Made by a program: the position numbers and the translations under genes
Origin: JAMPXD01 sp041481895
Lineage (GTDB): Bacteria; Desulfobacterota; Desulfuromonadia; Geobacterales; Geobacteraceae
Length of the DNA stretch: 9,365 bases
Direction of reading: 5' to 3'
NCBI GenBank assembly: GCA_041481895.1
Contig: JBGPCQ010000118.1
Location: forward strand, 1 to 9,365
Notes under the pieces: generated by a model
The model's input: only the letters and a program-made list of their open reading frames with translations
Databases searched by the model: none
What the model was told of the DNA's origin: nothing
Shown: positions 1 to 6,175 of the stretch, in pieces
How the letters are laid out: every line of letters begins with the position of its first letter
Numbering within the stretch: position 1 is the first letter of the stretch

Positions 1-429
1 ATCGGCCACTTTCTGGATTTCAGCGCGACGGGAAAGGGGGCTTTTCGCATCCACGTAATCGCCATTGAGTCGTACCCCCTCCACATAACAGGCCACCGCC
101 TCTTCAAGAGCACCCATCCTGTGCTGGATCTCCCCTTTAAGAATACTGCCGTGGGCCTCCTGCGGGTACAAACGGGCCAGCTCATCCAGTTTGAAGAGCG
201 CCGCCTGGAGGTTTCCCGCCTGGGCAAGGGACTCCACCGGGCCGTACAGTTTGTGCAGGAGGTTTATCCGAGCCTGGTAGGCCATCTGCCTCTCCAACGC
301 CTTGTCCAGTCCTGCGGAACTCTTGCCGGCCCCAGCGCCTGTTTCGTGGCCGAGCAGCACAATCGCCAGGGCGACCAGCGTTACGGCCAGGAAGGACCAG
401 AGCATCTTGTCATAGGCATCTTTCAGCAT
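1..429 (-). CDS. Membrane-anchored TPR-like protein, 3'-partial
   Basis: The ATG at 429 follows a GAGG-containing ribosome binding site 4 nt upstream. The frame stays open for 143 codons to the window edge, so the C-terminus is missing. Residues 10-27 (LWSFLAVTLVALAIVLLG) form a single membrane helix after a short charged N-terminus. The rest is probably periplasmic. A helical region follows, with TPR-like pairs at about 61-94 (LAQAGNLQAALFKLDELARLYP) and 95-128 (GEIQHRMGALEEAVACYVEGVRL). The match to the TPR consensus is moderate. Its position, 39 nt after the PhnD-like lipoprotein gene on the same strand, suggests it belongs to the same operon. It could serve as a membrane-bound scaffold for the exported proteins. 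No specific family is recognised. Confidence 0.78.
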   Translation of the reverse strand, partial: MLKDAYDKMLWSFLAVTLVALAIVLLGHETGAGAGKSSAGLDKALERQMAYQARINLLHKLYGPVESLAQAGNLQAALFKLDELARLYPQEAHGSILKGEIQHRMGALEEAVACYVEGVRLNGDYVDAKSPLSRRAEIQKVAD

Positions 430-440
430 GGGACCTCATA

Positions 441-476
441 CGGGGACCGGGGACCCGGAACTCAAAACTCAAAACT
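441..476. repeat. Two adjacent tandem 7-mer duplications in the 430-468 gap
   Basis: CGGGGAC occurs twice in a row at 441-454, and CTCAAAA twice in a row at 461-474, followed by a further CT. They lie between the PhnD-like gene and the TPR-like gene, and the second overlaps the PhnD-like stop codon. Such short duplications suggest slippage or a remnant of an intergenic repeat. Confidence 0.55.
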
Positions 477-1374
477 TCTGATACGGCGGCATATTGACCC
501 GTCGCGCCATGTCGCGGATGGGATTGTAATCACTGTCCAGCAGCTCTTCATACCCATCAATCCCGGCGGATTTAAGCACCTTCAGCCGCTCTCCGTCGGT
601 TATGACGCTATCGGCAGCCTTGAGCTCCAACAGAGCTTGACGGACTTTTTTCACAACCGCGGGATCGGTCCCCTTGGCCGCACCAAACGTACAGTAGGGG
701 ACAATCGGGCTCTGGGCGAGAACCACAAAATCTTCCGGGGATATTTTCCCCTCACGGGTCATCACTTCCAGGTCGAGAACAGGGGCAGCAGCCACGTCGT
801 ACTTTCCGTACAGGAGGCCGTAGATTGCCTTTTCGTGCTTAAAGGAGCCGGAAGGAATCGAGTAATATCCCAGGTCCCGTTCCGGGTCGATACCGGACCG
901 CAACATCAGGTCATATTCAGCCAGGTAGCCGGTGGGGGCCAGCATGGGGCCAAAAGCCATTCTTTTACCGCGGATATCGTCCAGTTTCCTGATACCGCTT
1001 CCCGCACGGGCAATGATGGCCCCGGCGGTCCGGGACCCGAACTGTCCCCGCTTCTCGGAGGCAACCAGTTGCAGGCCGTAACGTTCCCTGAGGATGATGT
1101 AGAGAAGGGAATTGGTGTGGGCCAGGGCGAATTCGCCGGCTTTGAATCGCTTTTCGAAATCCTGGGTGTCCACCGGGACAAAGACGAAATCCACACCGGC
1201 TTTCTCCGACAGATAGCGGGTCAAGGGGATAAAGCGCTGTTGGGTTTCACTCTCGCTGTTGCAGATCATGTAGCCGATCTTCAGGACCGGGCGCTTCCCT
1301 TCCCCCTTGCATCCGGCGAGGAAGAAAAGGGTGAGGATAATACACAGCAATCGAGTTGTGCGAAGGGCAGGCAT
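469..1374 (-). CDS. PhnD-like solute-binding lipoprotein
   Basis: The lipoprotein signal is clear: MPALRTTR, a hydrophobic stretch, and the lipobox FFLAGC with the lipidated Cys at 22. The mature protein fits the phosphate/phosphite/phosphonate-binding (PhnD) family. It shows LKIGYM at 31-36, PLTRYLSEKAGVDF at 50-63, FALAHTNSLLYI at 82-93, the ligand-loop-like FGPMLAPTGYLAEYDLML at 141-158, and SGSFKHEKAIYGLLYGKYDVAA at 175-196. Full length is 301 residues, normal for the family. The frame is open upstream to 1758, but that part overlaps the SPASM gene and has no lipoprotein signal. The ATG at 1374, with GGGAG 7 nt before it, is the real start. No ABC permease or ATPase is adjacent. Proteins of this family also occur as sensors without a transporter, which may be the case here. 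The ligand is unknown. Confidence 0.87.
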   Translation of the reverse strand: MPALRTTRLLCIILTLFFLAGCKGEGKRPVLKIGYMICNSESETQQRFIPLTRYLSEKAGVDFVFVPVDTQDFEKRFKAGEFALAHTNSLLYIILRERYGLQLVASEKRGQFGSRTAGAIIARAGSGIRKLDDIRGKRMAFGPMLAPTGYLAEYDLMLRSGIDPERDLGYYSIPSGSFKHEKAIYGLLYGKYDVAAAPVLDLEVMTREGKISPEDFVVLAQSPIVPYCTFGAAKGTDPAVVKKVRQALLELKAADSVITDGERLKVLKSAGIDGYEELLDSDYNPIRDMARRVNMPPYQKF

Positions 1375-1465
1375 CGGCAGTCTCCCGGTTACGGACAAAA
1401 TGTCGCTCCTAACGATGTGATCATATGAAGTCCAATTTCGGATTTCTGCCTGCTGCGCTGGCTGC
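1375..1465 (-). promoter_or_regulatory. 91-nt gap upstream of the PhnD-like gene, with imperfect hairpin
   Basis: Reading the minus strand, the gap holds TATGAT (1425-1420, no good -35) and an imperfect inverted repeat at 1413-1388. The outer arms are GTTA/TAAC and the inner arms GACA/TGTC, around a TTT loop. A GGGAG ribosome binding site (1386-1382) lies 7 nt before the ATG at 1374. The region could carry a weak internal promoter. I find no precursor-peptide-like ORF in it. Confidence 0.35.
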
Positions 1466-2371
1466 TCACTCACACGCCACATCGGCTCTCTCCAGAGAGC
1501 CGTGAACAACGTACGATCTCCCCCTGCACCCACCCCGGCACTCTGCGAGCTCAGTGCAGCCCCGGCAACCGTCGGGATTCTCCAGGAGCCTGCGCCGGAA
1601 CTCCCTTTTTTTTGATGAGGCCACAATCTCCCTGAGCGGAGCCTCTCCGGCATCGCCAAGCTGCTCCGGCAGGGTGGGGCAGGGATAGACGCGGCCGTTG
1701 GGGGCAATGGCAAGCATGGTGTTGGCAGCCTGGCACCCACCTTGGGGAAACGGCACACCAGGGTTGAAGGCGCGCCAGAGGAAGGGGTCGTGGATGGTCA
1801 GGTCCAGCCCGTGCACACCACCGGCTGCGGACAGAGATTCGGCAAGCATCCGCTGCTCCTGTCTGTTGAGCAGGAAAGGTGTTTCCGCATTGTAGAGGCG
1901 CTGCATCGGCAGAACGAGCCTGGGTATCCCCTGTTTCCGGCAGAAGGTGACGAGCGCCGGCAGTTCCCGCCAGTTCTCCCTTGTCACCGTGAACGATATC
2001 CCCAGAACCGGCTGGTGTGCGCCCGATTTTGTCCCAATTCCGCTCCGGGCATCCCCTTGAAGGGGGAGGGAAAGATCCTCCAGATGCTCAACGGCCAGGA
2101 GGATTTCTTTCAGGCCCTGATCGTGGAAAACGGCTCTGTCAGCGCAGTTAAGTGAGGCGGATGGAATGGTGAGCGAAACGGCAATCGGCGCACCCTTGAG
2201 CCGATCCAGCACCGCGGCCCTCCCCTCCCCGATTTCAGGGTTGGGGGCGCGCAGGTGGAGCATCAACGGGCGACAGGCCATGATATCGGCGCATATCCGC
2301 AACAGGAAGCCGGTATCCGTCGTGTCCGCAGGGAGGTCCCAGTAAATAGTGATTGGCGTCGCCAGTTCCAT
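1466..2371 (-). CDS. SPASM-domain protein lacking the radical SAM motif (GeoRSP partner)
   Basis: This 301-residue protein resembles a radical SAM/SPASM enzyme in length and in its C-terminus, but it has no CxxxCxxC motif and no GGGEP. The N-terminus instead reads ITIYWDLPADTTDTGFLL. The SPASM domain is intact, with seven cysteines spaced like those of its neighbour (C213, C231, C269, C272, C278, C282, C300), so it should still bind auxiliary Fe-S clusters. It probably arose from a radical SAM enzyme and now acts as a partner or electron-transfer subunit of the enzyme encoded at 2375-3382. Catalytically dead partners are known from other heterodimeric systems. Translation likely depends on the upstream gene, as only 3 nt separate them. 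An A8 tract in the coding strand (1606-1613) lies within the SPASM region. The function of the pair is inferred from context. Confidence 0.88.
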   Translation of the reverse strand: MELATPITIYWDLPADTTDTGFLLRICADIMACRPLMLHLRAPNPEIGEGRAAVLDRLKGAPIAVSLTIPSASLNCADRAVFHDQGLKEILLAVEHLEDLSLPLQGDARSGIGTKSGAHQPVLGISFTVTRENWRELPALVTFCRKQGIPRLVLPMQRLYNAETPFLLNRQEQRMLAESLSAAGGVHGLDLTIHDPFLWRAFNPGVPFPQGGCQAANTMLAIAPNGRVYPCPTLPEQLGDAGEAPLREIVASSKKREFRRRLLENPDGCRGCTELAECRGGCRGRSYVVHGSLERADVACE

Positions 2372-2374
2372 GTA

Positions 2375-3382
2375 TCACGCCCAACAATGCGGATCGGGGC
2401 TGTTCAGGTCACCGGTGAGGGCCAGCGCCCGGGCCGTACAGCCGCCGAGACAGTCGGCGTACTTGCTGCACCCGGAACATTTGCCGGTGGGCTGTTTGTT
2501 CCGCATCCGCGCCAGTACCGGTGAGTCGCGCCAGACCTCTCGCAAATCGTCCCGGACAATATTGCCGATAACAACCGGGATGAAGCCGCACGGAGTGATG
2601 TCGCCGTTCGTCTTGATGTTGAGCGACAGCTTGCCGCAGACGCTCCCCTTGACCAGGCTCCCGGCATCGCGCGCCCCGAGGAGAGCAATGATCGGGTCGT
2701 CGAGGGAGATGTCGAGTCCCTTCACCTGTTTCTTCGCAGCAAAGGCCTCCTGGTAAAACTCCTTCCATTCTTCCGGCGACAGGTCGAGTTCGTCCTTGTG
2801 GGCCATGCCGAGTCCCGAGCATTTGAAGTTATGGAAATTGAGCTGCCCGACGCCCTGCTCAAGGGCGAATGCCACGAGGTCGCCGATTGCATTATTGTTG
2901 ATCCGGCAGATAACCGTGGAGATGGAGGTGGCAATACCGACAGACGCCAGATGCCCAAGAGCCGCGACTGCCTGAGCCTGACTCCCCTCCATGCCGCGAA
3001 AGCGGTCATGGACCTCAGTGAGATGGCTGTCAATGCTGATGCCGACCTTGGAGAAACCGGCTTCCTTGAGCGCAGCAGCTGTCTGCCGGTCTATGATCCA
3101 GCCATTGCTGTTCATGGAGATACGGAGGCCCATTCCACTGGCCAGCGAGGCTATTTTCAGAAGGTCACGGTGCAGAAGCGGTTCACCGCCGCCGAAATTG
3201 ACGGAAAAGACGCCGGCTTTTGCCACCTTTTGCAGGCAGGCAAACAGCACGTCCCGGTCAAGTTCCTCGTGGGTGTCCTCTCGGCTGTAACAGTGCCGGC
3301 AGGCGAAGTTGCAGGAGTTGTTGACAGCCCAGTTGATGGTCAAGGGTGCTTGCAGCAGCGTCGCCTTCTCGTCATTTCCCAT
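2375..3382 (-). CDS. Radical SAM/SPASM peptide-modifying enzyme (GeoRSP-type)
   Basis: This 335-residue enzyme has the radical SAM cluster motif CNFACRHC (C24, C28, C31), the GGGEP SAM-binding motif at 64-68 and a typical partial TIM barrel (SMNSNG at 89-94, GISID at 114-118). The C-terminal SPASM domain has a full set of seven cysteines (C249, C265, C302, C305, C311, C315, C333), enough for two auxiliary [4Fe-4S] clusters. Family members such as PqqE and AlbA form C-C or thioether links in ribosomal peptides after reductive SAM cleavage. The bond made here is unknown. The ATG lies inside the end of the PqqD-like gene (shared bases 3372-3382), implying tightly coupled expression. The next gene, a degenerate homologue, starts 3 nt after the stop. 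The assignment is confident; the substrate is not identified. Confidence 0.95.
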   Translation of the reverse strand: MGNDEKATLLQAPLTINWAVNNSCNFACRHCYSREDTHEELDRDVLFACLQKVAKAGVFSVNFGGGEPLLHRDLLKIASLASGMGLRISMNSNGWIIDRQTAAALKEAGFSKVGISIDSHLTEVHDRFRGMEGSQAQAVAALGHLASVGIATSISTVICRINNNAIGDLVAFALEQGVGQLNFHNFKCSGLGMAHKDELDLSPEEWKEFYQEAFAAKKQVKGLDISLDDPIIALLGARDAGSLVKGSVCGKLSLNIKTNGDITPCGFIPVVIGNIVRDDLREVWRDSPVLARMRNKQPTGKCSGCSKYADCLGGCTARALALTGDLNSPDPHCWA

Positions 3383-3686
3383 AGGTTACGAATCCCTTTT
3401 CGGCCAGCTCGTCAAGGAACGCCCGGACATCCTCGCGGAGCACATCTTCTTCCACTTCGAACTGTGGATGCAGTTCGGCCGCGATGTCATCGACACTCCG
3501 GCCATCGCAGAGTTTCCATATTTCAGTGCCGAGAAAATTGAGCGACAGCATGGTCCCGCCGGAAAAAAGCACCGATGTTCCCATCTGCCCGACATCGTCG
3601 CCACGGTCGAGCGCCTCCCGCGCACCGGCCAGGGCTTCGTCTTCTTCGCGCCACATGACGTCCGGGTTGCGGCGTATTTTCGGCAT
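3372..3686 (-). CDS. PqqD-family peptide chaperone (GeoRSP-type)
   Basis: This 104-residue cytoplasmic protein shows the PqqD winged-helix signature: M-L-S-LN at 46-50, G-x-E-IW-x-LCDG at 53-62, DDIAAEL at 66-72, and a final helix-and-wing segment V-R-AFLDELAEKGFV at 87-100. PqqD proteins bind the leader of a ribosomally made peptide and present it to a radical SAM/SPASM enzyme, and such an enzyme gene follows with an 11-nt overlap. An N-terminal extension of about 30 charged residues precedes the core. The start has a good ribosome binding site (AGGGGAAGA, 4 nt from the ATG) that overlaps the stop of the upstream NosD-like gene. The GeoRSP label rests on the three-gene context. No precursor peptide gene is adjacent. 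Confidence 0.88.
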   Translation of the reverse strand: MPKIRRNPDVMWREEDEALAGAREALDRGDDVGQMGTSVLFSGGTMLSLNFLGTEIWKLCDGRSVDDIAAELHPQFEVEEDVLREDVRAFLDELAEKGFVTYGK

Positions 3687-3697
3687 ACAATCTTCCC

Positions 3698-4687
3698 CTA
3701 TTGCCCCGCATCCTTGACCCGTTCCGGCAGAACCGGTTGAACGACGATCCGTGCCACCGTCGGGTCGGTTTTGCCGTCGAATATCTGTTCGTCGATCTTT
3801 GTTGCGTTGGTGGTGCCGAACCAGTTGCCGGTTACCTGGATATCTTTTCCCTGTTCATCGGCGACGGCCAGATTGTAGTCAAGGTTAGCGTAGATGTTGT
3901 TGGCCGTGATGGTCATCCCCTCGGCCTTGTAGAAGAATATTCCCTTCTGGTTGGCGGTTATCTCGTTGTTGCTGATTTCGCCCCTGCACTGCTCCTTTAT
4001 CCAGATGCCGAAAAACTTGTTATCCCGGATGGTGTTGCGGGTGATGACTGCCCGTGAACTCCGGACGTTGATCCCCCCCTTGTTGTCCTCGATAAGGTTG
4101 CCGGTAACGGTAATATCCGCCGGGATGCCGAAGCCGGGGGTGCCTAGGGCCTCTTCTTCTTTCTTGACGCTGATGGCAACGGCGTTTTTCGCGAACGTAT
4201 TGTTCTTTATGAGGACGTGCGCACCATGGGCATGGACACCGTTGTAGGCATACTCTAAACGGCAGTTTTCAACCACGTTCCCTTCGCTGCCGAGGAAATT
4301 GAGGGCTGCCCAGTCAGCCGGCTGCGGTTTTGCTTCTGCGGAGGTGAAAAGAATCGGCTTCACGGCCGTTCCCCGGGCGATGAGCCTTCCGGTGACAATA
4401 ATTTCAGCCTGGGGATAATAGGGCGAATCGATCCCGAAGAGGTTCCGGTCGCTCTCCGCTCCGATCTTTTTAAACCTGACGGTCGTTCCCGGCGCAATCG
4501 TGAGGGTGACCCCTGCGGGGACGTGCACGTCGCCGGTTATCTCTATCTCGCCATTCCAGGTTGTGTCCTTCGTAATGGTTTCCTTGCCGAACTTTTGTGT
4601 CGCCGCTCCGCAAACGCCTGCCACCATCAGAATGGCTATGCCCGGGACCAGCAGCATAACATATCGCAAGGCTGCTCTTACGTTCAT
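3698..4687 (-). CDS. NosD-like right-handed beta-helix protein, single domain
   Basis: This 329-residue protein has a signal peptide (MNVRAALRY, a hydrophobic core, cleavage near CGA-AT at about 28). The mature protein starts with W-N-G-E-I at 44, then VPAGVTLTIAPGTTVRF and GRLIARGT. It continues as a ladder of N-x-(I/F)-x-x-N-x-x-(G/A)-I coils (NNTFAKN, GNLIEDNKGGI, RNTIRDNKFFGI, NNEITANQKGI) and closes with NWFG at 288-291. This is the same domain plan as each half of the large beta-helix protein at the right of the window. It is probably periplasmic or cell-surface. NosD-type helices are known for copper-centre assembly and CASH domains for sugar binding; neither role is shown here. The ATG is preferred over the upstream GTG at 4693. 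The gene ends 11 nt before the PqqD-like gene. Confidence 0.87.
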   Translation of the reverse strand: MNVRAALRYVMLLVPGIAILMVAGVCGAATQKFGKETITKDTTWNGEIEITGDVHVPAGVTLTIAPGTTVRFKKIGAESDRNLFGIDSPYYPQAEIIVTGRLIARGTAVKPILFTSAEAKPQPADWAALNFLGSEGNVVENCRLEYAYNGVHAHGAHVLIKNNTFAKNAVAISVKKEEEALGTPGFGIPADITVTGNLIEDNKGGINVRSSRAVITRNTIRDNKFFGIWIKEQCRGEISNNEITANQKGIFFYKAEGMTITANNIYANLDYNLAVADEQGKDIQVTGNWFGTTNATKIDEQIFDGKTDPTVARIVVQPVLPERVKDAGQ

Positions 4688-4689
4688 GT

Positions 4690-5244
4690 TCACCCCTTTG
4701 CCGATTTCATCCTGGTCCGGAGGTTCTGAAGGGCGGCGAGAAGGGTGTTTTTCCTCTCCAGCTCCTTGTCTTTGTTCATACCCTTGCGGATCAACTGCTC
4801 ATTCACCTCAAGACCCCGCCGATACGACGCCTCGGCCTCCTGGAGTCTTCCCAGCTGTTCAAGTGCAAGCCCGAGGCTGTGATGCACCATGGTATCTTCA
4901 CTGTTGAGAATTATCGCCTTTTGAAACCAGGTAACAGCCTCGGCGCACTTCTTTTCCTGCAGTTTCACGAGCCCCATGCCGTCGTGGGCGTCGAAATCCT
5001 TCGGGACCGCGCGCAGCACCTCGGCAAACTCCCTCTCTGCTTCCTTCAGCTTGTTTTTTCGGTAGTAGACAATCCCCAGTTTGTTTCTTGTTTTGATGTC
5101 GTTCGGCGTGATTTCAAGGACAATCCGGTATTCCATTTCCGCAATGGCATCGGGGAGTATGCCGGTCTCGGGATGGGCATGGGAAAAGCCGGGCACGAGG
5201 CATAACGAACAGGCCAGCAGCGTGCGGAGAAATCCATGCTTCAT
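4690..5244 (-). CDS. Exported tetratricopeptide-repeat protein
   Basis: This 184-residue protein has an N-terminal signal peptide (MKHGFLRTLL, a hydrophobic core, cleavage near SHA-HPE at 23). Three TPR units lie at about residues 51-84, 85-118 and 119-152. They carry the usual G-x-x-(Y/L), A-x-x-x-(F/Y) and P/N positions, for example LGIVYYRKNKLKEAEREF and LGLALEQLGRLQEAEASY. The C-terminus is basic and helical. TPR proteins of this size serve as periplasmic scaffolds for protein-protein contacts. The ATG overlaps the stop of the nickel/cobalt transporter gene, and no clear ribosome binding site is visible, so translation is probably coupled. It lies directly before the second NosD-like gene, which suggests that the two products may work together. 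The partner is unknown. Confidence 0.88.
   Translation of the reverse strand: MKHGFLRTLLACSLCLVPGFSHAHPETGILPDAIAEMEYRIVLEITPNDIKTRNKLGIVYYRKNKLKEAEREFAEVLRAVPKDFDAHDGMGLVKLQEKKCAEAVTWFQKAIILNSEDTMVHHSLGLALEQLGRLQEAEASYRRGLEVNEQLIRKGMNKDKELERKNTLLAALQNLRTRMKSAKG
4693..4699 (-). promoter_or_regulatory. Ribosome binding site that fixes the second NosD-like start
   Basis: AAAGGGG lies 5 nt before the ATG at 4687. The alternative GTG at 4693, which would overlap the upstream stop as GTGA, directly abuts this motif and has no room for its own site. Confidence 0.6.
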
Positions 5245-6086
5245 ACTATGCCGAGGTGGCTAAGCGAGGAATAGAAGGTGACCAGGCCTACCACCGTCAC
5301 AATCACCGCACTTGCAAATGCAACTTTCGGCGCATACTTCTCCGTGTTCAAAAACCTCTGGGTCGCCCTGACGCCATTCACGATGACAAGTCCGATGGTA
5401 ACCAGGGAAAAGGCAAGTCCCACGCTGAATACAACCACCAGGGCCAGACCCTTGCCAAGGTCTCCGACAGAGGCTGAGGCGAGGAGTATTGCCAGGGCGG
5501 CCGGGCAGGGGACAATCCCGCCGGATATGCCAAGGAGAACCAGGCCCGTCAACCCCAACGGCTTGCCTTCTGCAACGCTGCCGGTTAATGATTCCTCGGG
5601 AACATGAGGATGCTGGTGCGGATGGGGATGGCCGTGGGCCTGGGTATCAGTGCCGTTGTGCCCATGGAGGTCATGGTCATCGTGATGGTGGTGATGCCCA
5701 TGTCCGTGGTGGTTGTGGGAATGGAACAGATGGCTGTGATGGTGGGCTTTATCCGGGTCACTGAGCGCACCCCATCTGACCTTGATCATCCAGAGGCCGA
5801 TACCGAGGATCAAGAGACTTGCCACGATGCCGAGATAGCCGTGCAGTTGCTGGTCGGTAAAGTAATTCGACGAGAGCTTGGCCAGAACGCCGAGCACGAT
5901 GATGCTGAACGAGTGGGTGAAGGTTACCGTGAGGCCGAGGATCAAGGCGTCCATGTTGCGCCCCTTGGAGCCGACCAGATAGGCGGCAACCACGGTTTTG
6001 CCATGCCCCGGTTCAAGAGAGTGGGCAATGCCGAGAAGAAAGGCGGCGCTGTAAATGCCGAACCAACCGAAACTGGTGATGCCCAT
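5241..6086 (-). CDS. NicO/RcnA-family nickel/cobalt transporter with His-rich loop
   Basis: This is a 281-residue integral membrane protein. Family signatures are HSLEPGHGKT at residues 22-31, FTHSFS at 56-61 and GGIVPCPAALAIL at 189-201, typical of the NicO/RcnA group that exports or sequesters Ni2+ and Co2+. Hydrophobic helices lie at about 9-21, 47-69, 84-102, 178-206, 212-236 and 255-275. The hydrophilic loop at about 110-166 holds some 23 histidines between residues 115 and 161, with several Asp, and is a likely metal-binding region. An upstream in-frame TTG at 6101 would add five residues, but those codons cover the AAGAAGG ribosome binding site, so the ATG at 6086 is chosen. The stop overlaps the TPR gene start (ATGA). 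Family assignment is secure; the metal and direction of transport are inferred. Confidence 0.92.
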   Translation of the reverse strand: MGITSFGWFGIYSAAFLLGIAHSLEPGHGKTVVAAYLVGSKGRNMDALILGLTVTFTHSFSIIVLGVLAKLSSNYFTDQQLHGYLGIVASLLILGIGLWMIKVRWGALSDPDKAHHHSHLFHSHNHHGHGHHHHHDDHDLHGHNGTDTQAHGHPHPHQHPHVPEESLTGSVAEGKPLGLTGLVLLGISGGIVPCPAALAILLASASVGDLGKGLALVVVFSVGLAFSLVTIGLVIVNGVRATQRFLNTEKYAPKVAFASAVIVTVVGLVTFYSSLSHLGIV

Positions 6087-6090
6087 AAAA

Positions 6091-6097
6091 CCTTCTT
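6091..6097 (-). promoter_or_regulatory. Ribosome binding site that fixes the NicO start
   Basis: AAGAAGG lies 4 nt before the ATG at 6086. It falls inside the would-be coding sequence if the TTG at 6101 were used, which argues for the shorter 281-residue protein. Confidence 0.65.
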
Positions 6098-6143
6098 GCA
6101 AAATTTAATAGCGGCCGTGTTTCACAGCGGCAGAACCGGTTAA

Positions 6144-6175
6144 GAAGCAAGGGGACAGTTTCGCTACCCTGCTTC
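6144..6175 (-). repeat. Inverted repeat at the end of the OpuAC-like gene
   Basis: On the minus strand, GAAGCAGGG (6175-6167) can pair with CCTTGCTTC (6152-6144), giving nine pairs with one G-T wobble and a 14-nt loop. The stem overlaps the OpuAC-like stop codon. Only two T residues follow, so termination is doubtful. It may instead be an mRNA-stabilising hairpin that separates the expression of the genes on either side. Confidence 0.4.

Noticed and set aside
121..1428. 435-codon open frame on the plus strand
   Set aside because: It lies opposite the PhnD-like and TPR-like genes, and its translation shows no signal peptide, domain or motif. It is a shadow of the GC-rich coding on the other strand.
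1375..1758. N-terminal extension of the PhnD-like protein from an ATG at 1758
   Set aside because: It overlaps the SPASM gene in another frame, would bury the lipoprotein signal inside the protein, and has low-complexity Pro/Ser/Arg content. The ATG at 1374 has its own ribosome binding site.
2798..3541. 247-codon plus-strand frame opposite the radical SAM gene
   Set aside because: The minus strand here encodes the radical SAM CxxxCxxC, GGGEP and SPASM motifs. The plus-strand product matches nothing recognisable.
3724..3737. CGGCAGAACCGGTT, also present at 6129-6142
   Set aside because: A 14-base match contains the palindrome AACCGGTT. One copy is coding (the end of the second NosD-like gene), and the two have no shared flanks or position. 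Chance is sufficient.
5604..6143. 179-codon plus-strand frame rich in Met, Val and Gly
   Set aside because: Its first part is the complement of the His-rich codons of the transporter, which read as Met/Val on the other strand. It has no domain of its own.
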